NCBI GenBank assembly: GCA_012964275.1
Contig: DTUG01000067.1
Span: 7,399 to 16,307 of the forward strand
Source: Fidelibacterota bacterium
GTDB taxonomy: Bacteria > Fidelibacterota > Marinisomatia > Marinisomatales > UBA1611
Direction: 5' to 3'
Length of the DNA: 8,909 nucleotides
In this document: positions 7,926-8,909 of the stretch, one piece after another
How the letters are laid out: each line of letters starts with the position of its first letter
Numbering within the stretch: position 1 is the first letter of the stretch
Position numbers and translations under genes: made by a program
Notes under the pieces: model-generated
The model's input: the letters and a program-made list of their open reading frames with translations, nothing else
Databases searched by the model: none
What the model was told of the DNA's origin: nothing

Positions 7926-7947
7926 GGGTTTACCAGTTTGGAAACCT
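7926..7947. terminator. Hairpin between convergent genes, weak terminator candidate
   Basis: GGTTT (7927-7931) pairs with AAACC (7942-7946) and CCA (7933-7935) with TGG (7939-7941). This leaves a bulged A at 7932 and a three-base loop. The hairpin sits in the short gap between the MORN gene stop and the sodN stop. It lacks a clear T-run on either side, so if it terminates transcription it is not a textbook intrinsic terminator. Confidence 0.3.
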
Positions 7948-7955
7948 GATGTGAT

Positions 7956-8453
7956 CTATTCGCTTTTTTCCAGCTCCTGGAGATGCTGTAAACCATGCTC
8001 GTCAAAATAAGAATCAGAAAAGACTTCAATCAGCTCTGATACATTTTCACAGGCTATCACATCTGTGGTCTGTCTGCACTTCATGGCCCCTACAATGATC
8101 TGGTGGAGTACGAGCGTCTGGTCCACATATTTTTGCCGCCCGGCTTGCCCTTTTTCTTTCGACTTTATGCGCTGAGCCAGAAAATAGTCAGACACAACTG
8201 TTTGAATATGTTTCGCGTGCTCTTCCTTGGTATTGACCCACCTGACCAACTGGTTCATGGTCTGGGCACTAGATCCCTTGCCCGATAATTCATTGATCTG
8301 GTTCATGGCTTTCCAGATAGTGGTTACATCCTCCTTGATCTGGACGATCCGCAATGCGTCATCATAGATGCCGCAGGGAACCTGGCAATGAGCATAGAGA
8401 GCGTTTGAAATAATAATGATACAGGATAAATAACTAATCAGTTTTCTTTTCAT
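7956..8453 (-). CDS. sodN: Nickel superoxide dismutase with Sec-type signal peptide
   Basis: This enzyme converts superoxide to oxygen and hydrogen peroxide. Its product has the diagnostic nickel hook H-C-x-x-P-C-G-x-Y (HCQVPCGIY, residues 22-30), in which His1, Cys2 and Cys6 of the mature protein bind nickel. The first 21 residues are a signal peptide (MKRKL, then SCIIIISNALYA), and cleavage after ALYA would free exactly the His that must be N-terminal. The helical remainder fits the family, including VVSDYF at about 86-91. The mature form would be about 144 residues, longer than the roughly 117 of the Streptomyces enzyme. Cys126 and Cys135 are extra cysteines. No sodX peptidase is visible next to it; neighbours are a MORN lipoprotein (convergent) and a T9SS cargo gene behind a terminator. 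Start: a GTG at 8456 directly precedes the ATG at 8453. I prefer the ATG because three other genes here also start MKR, but the GTG would add only one Met. A periplasmic location is inferred. Confidence 0.92.
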   Translation of the reverse strand: MKRKLISYLSCIIIISNALYAHCQVPCGIYDDALRIVQIKEDVTTIWKAMNQINELSGKGSSAQTMNQLVRWVNTKEEHAKHIQTVVSDYFLAQRIKSKEKGQAGRQKYVDQTLVLHQIIVGAMKCRQTTDVIACENVSELIEVFSDSYFDEHGLQHLQELEKSE

Positions 8454-8463
8454 CACTGGCGAA

Positions 8464-8469
8464 CTCCCT
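8464..8469 (-). promoter_or_regulatory. Ribosome binding site of sodN
   Basis: On the minus strand AGGGAG lies 7 bases before the GTG at 8456 and 10 bases before the ATG at 8453. The spacing allows either start and slightly favours the GTG, while the MKR pattern of neighbouring genes favours the ATG. The same GGGAG with a 10-base spacer precedes the ATG at 3955. Confidence 0.45.
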
Positions 8470-8474
8470 ATGGT

Positions 8475-8506
8475 ATTTATATTTGTTTGGCTTCTTCTAA
8501 ATTAAA
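8475..8506 (-). promoter_or_regulatory. Weak candidate promoter of sodN
   Basis: After the terminator at 8509-8538, the minus strand has an AT-rich stretch with TATAAAT (8481-8475) as a possible -10. A poor -35 (TTTAAT, 8506-8501) lies 19 bases upstream. The strong terminator just upstream implies that sodN needs its own promoter in this space, but the exact elements are uncertain. Confidence 0.25.
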
Positions 8507-8508
8507 GT

Positions 8509-8538
8509 AAAAAGGGGCTTCACCCGAAGCCCCTTTTT
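8509..8538 (-). terminator. Strong intrinsic terminator downstream of the T9SS cargo gene
   Basis: A perfect 13-base-pair stem is formed by AAAAAGGGGCTTC (8509-8521) and GAAGCCCCTTTTT (8526-8538), with a four-base loop. Read on the minus strand, it gives a GC-rich hairpin followed by five T, about 50 bases after the cargo gene stop codon. The symmetric A/T flanks make it potentially bidirectional. It separates the cargo gene from sodN. Confidence 0.85.
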
Positions 8539-8587
8539 GAACCTGTTAGCCTACTGCAGCAGTTAGATGCAGCACGGTATAACATAT

Positions 8588-8908
8588 TTATTTCAACAGG
8601 ATCATTTTCATGTTTTGACGATGATCTCCAGCCTGGATCGTGCAGATATACACACCGGCACTCACCGGCAAGCCCAGGTTGCTCGTAGCGTTCCAGAGCA
8701 CACTCTGATAGCCGGCAGGCTCTACCCCGTTCACCAGGGTCCGTACCTTCCGACCCATCATATCATAGATCGTCAGGACCACGTACGCTTCTTCCGGAAG
8801 AGCATAACGAACCTGGGTAGAAGGATTGAACGGGTTCGGGTAGTTCTGCTGCAATGCAAACTCCATGGGCAGTGCCAGCTCATCATCCGCCGCCAGCAAT
8901 ACAGACAC
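8588..8908 (-). CDS. C-terminal end of a T9SS cargo protein (type A sorting domain; 5'-partial)
   Basis: Only the last 106 codons are in the window; the gene runs off the right edge, and the GTG at 8908 is an edge effect rather than a start. The visible part is a complete type A T9SS C-terminal sorting domain: NYPNPFNPST (residues 22-31 counted from the edge), then VVLTIYDMMGRKVRTLV, WNATSNLGLPVSAGVYI and the terminal MILLK. In this family the domain directs passage through the type IX secretion pore and is usually removed or attached to the surface by the sortase PorU with the shuttle PorV. The passenger domain, hence the function, is outside the window. GC content is about 60% in the lines I counted, against about 30-40% in the rest. 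A strong terminator follows. Confidence 0.9.
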   Translation of the reverse strand: MSVLLAADDELALPMEFALQQNYPNPFNPSTQVRYALPEEAYVVLTIYDMMGRKVRTLVNGVEPAGYQSVLWNATSNLGLPVSAGVYICTIQAGDHRQNMKMILLK

Positions 8909-8909
8909 C

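Noticed and set aside
8103..8288. Plus-strand 61-codon frame
   Set aside because: It lies wholly inside sodN on the opposite strand; the nickel hook makes sodN certain.
8545..8575. Short direct repeats TGCAGCA and GTTAG in the gap after the cargo gene
   Set aside because: The copies are 5-7 bases with unequal spacing (14 and 17), which is within chance and shows no dyad or array structure.
8906..8908. GTG at the right edge as the start of the sorting-domain gene
   Set aside because: It sits one base from the edge, has no upstream context, and a lone sorting domain without signal peptide or passenger is not plausible.

Overview
The window looks like a piece of a chromosome from an uncultured marine-type bacterium of the Fibrobacterota-Chlorobiota-Bacteroidota (FCB) superphylum. 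Candidatus Marinimicrobia (Neomarinimicrobiota) is my best guess, with Ignavibacteria or Calditrichota-type lineages as alternatives. The clues are a classic type IX secretion (T9SS) C-terminal sorting domain (NYPNPFNPST, ending MILLK), a PorV/UPF0164-like outer-membrane protein, a huge VCBS/FG-GAP surface protein ending in a FlgD/T9SS-like Ig domain, weak Shine-Dalgarno signals and a nickel superoxide dismutase. This is inferred from protein style, not from a marker gene. All six genes encode proteins that are, or appear to be, exported.

Left part (2-7181, + strand): a probable three-gene operon. It starts with the 3' portion of a giant secreted protein, cut by the left edge, carrying 7 + 7 VCBS/FG-GAP calcium-binding repeats around an Fn3-like domain, then further Ig-like domains and a C-terminal FlgD/T9SS-like domain. 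Its stop codon overlaps the start (ATGA) of a 914-residue fusion: PorV-like beta-barrel, Ig-like segment, transglutaminase-like cysteine domain with Cys/His/Glu in place, and TPRs. A small, very acidic secreted protein follows 26 bases later. The pairing of a C-terminal-domain cargo with a PorV-like barrel bearing an enzyme-like domain suggests a dedicated export, anchoring or crosslinking module. This is the most unusual system in the window.

Middle (7182-7955): after a 98-base gap with a plausible promoter lies a MORN-2/YwqK-type repeat lipoprotein candidate (+ strand). It is followed by a 42-base convergent gap holding a small hairpin.

Right part (7956-8909, - strand): a nickel superoxide dismutase whose nickel hook (HCQVPCGIY) begins exactly after a predicted Sec signal peptide, with no sodX in the window. 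Then comes a strong 13-bp-stem terminator, and the 3' end of a second T9SS cargo gene of clearly higher GC content that runs off the right edge. No RNA genes, CRISPR arrays, insertion sequences or attachment sites were seen. No non-coding stretch exceeds about 135 bases.
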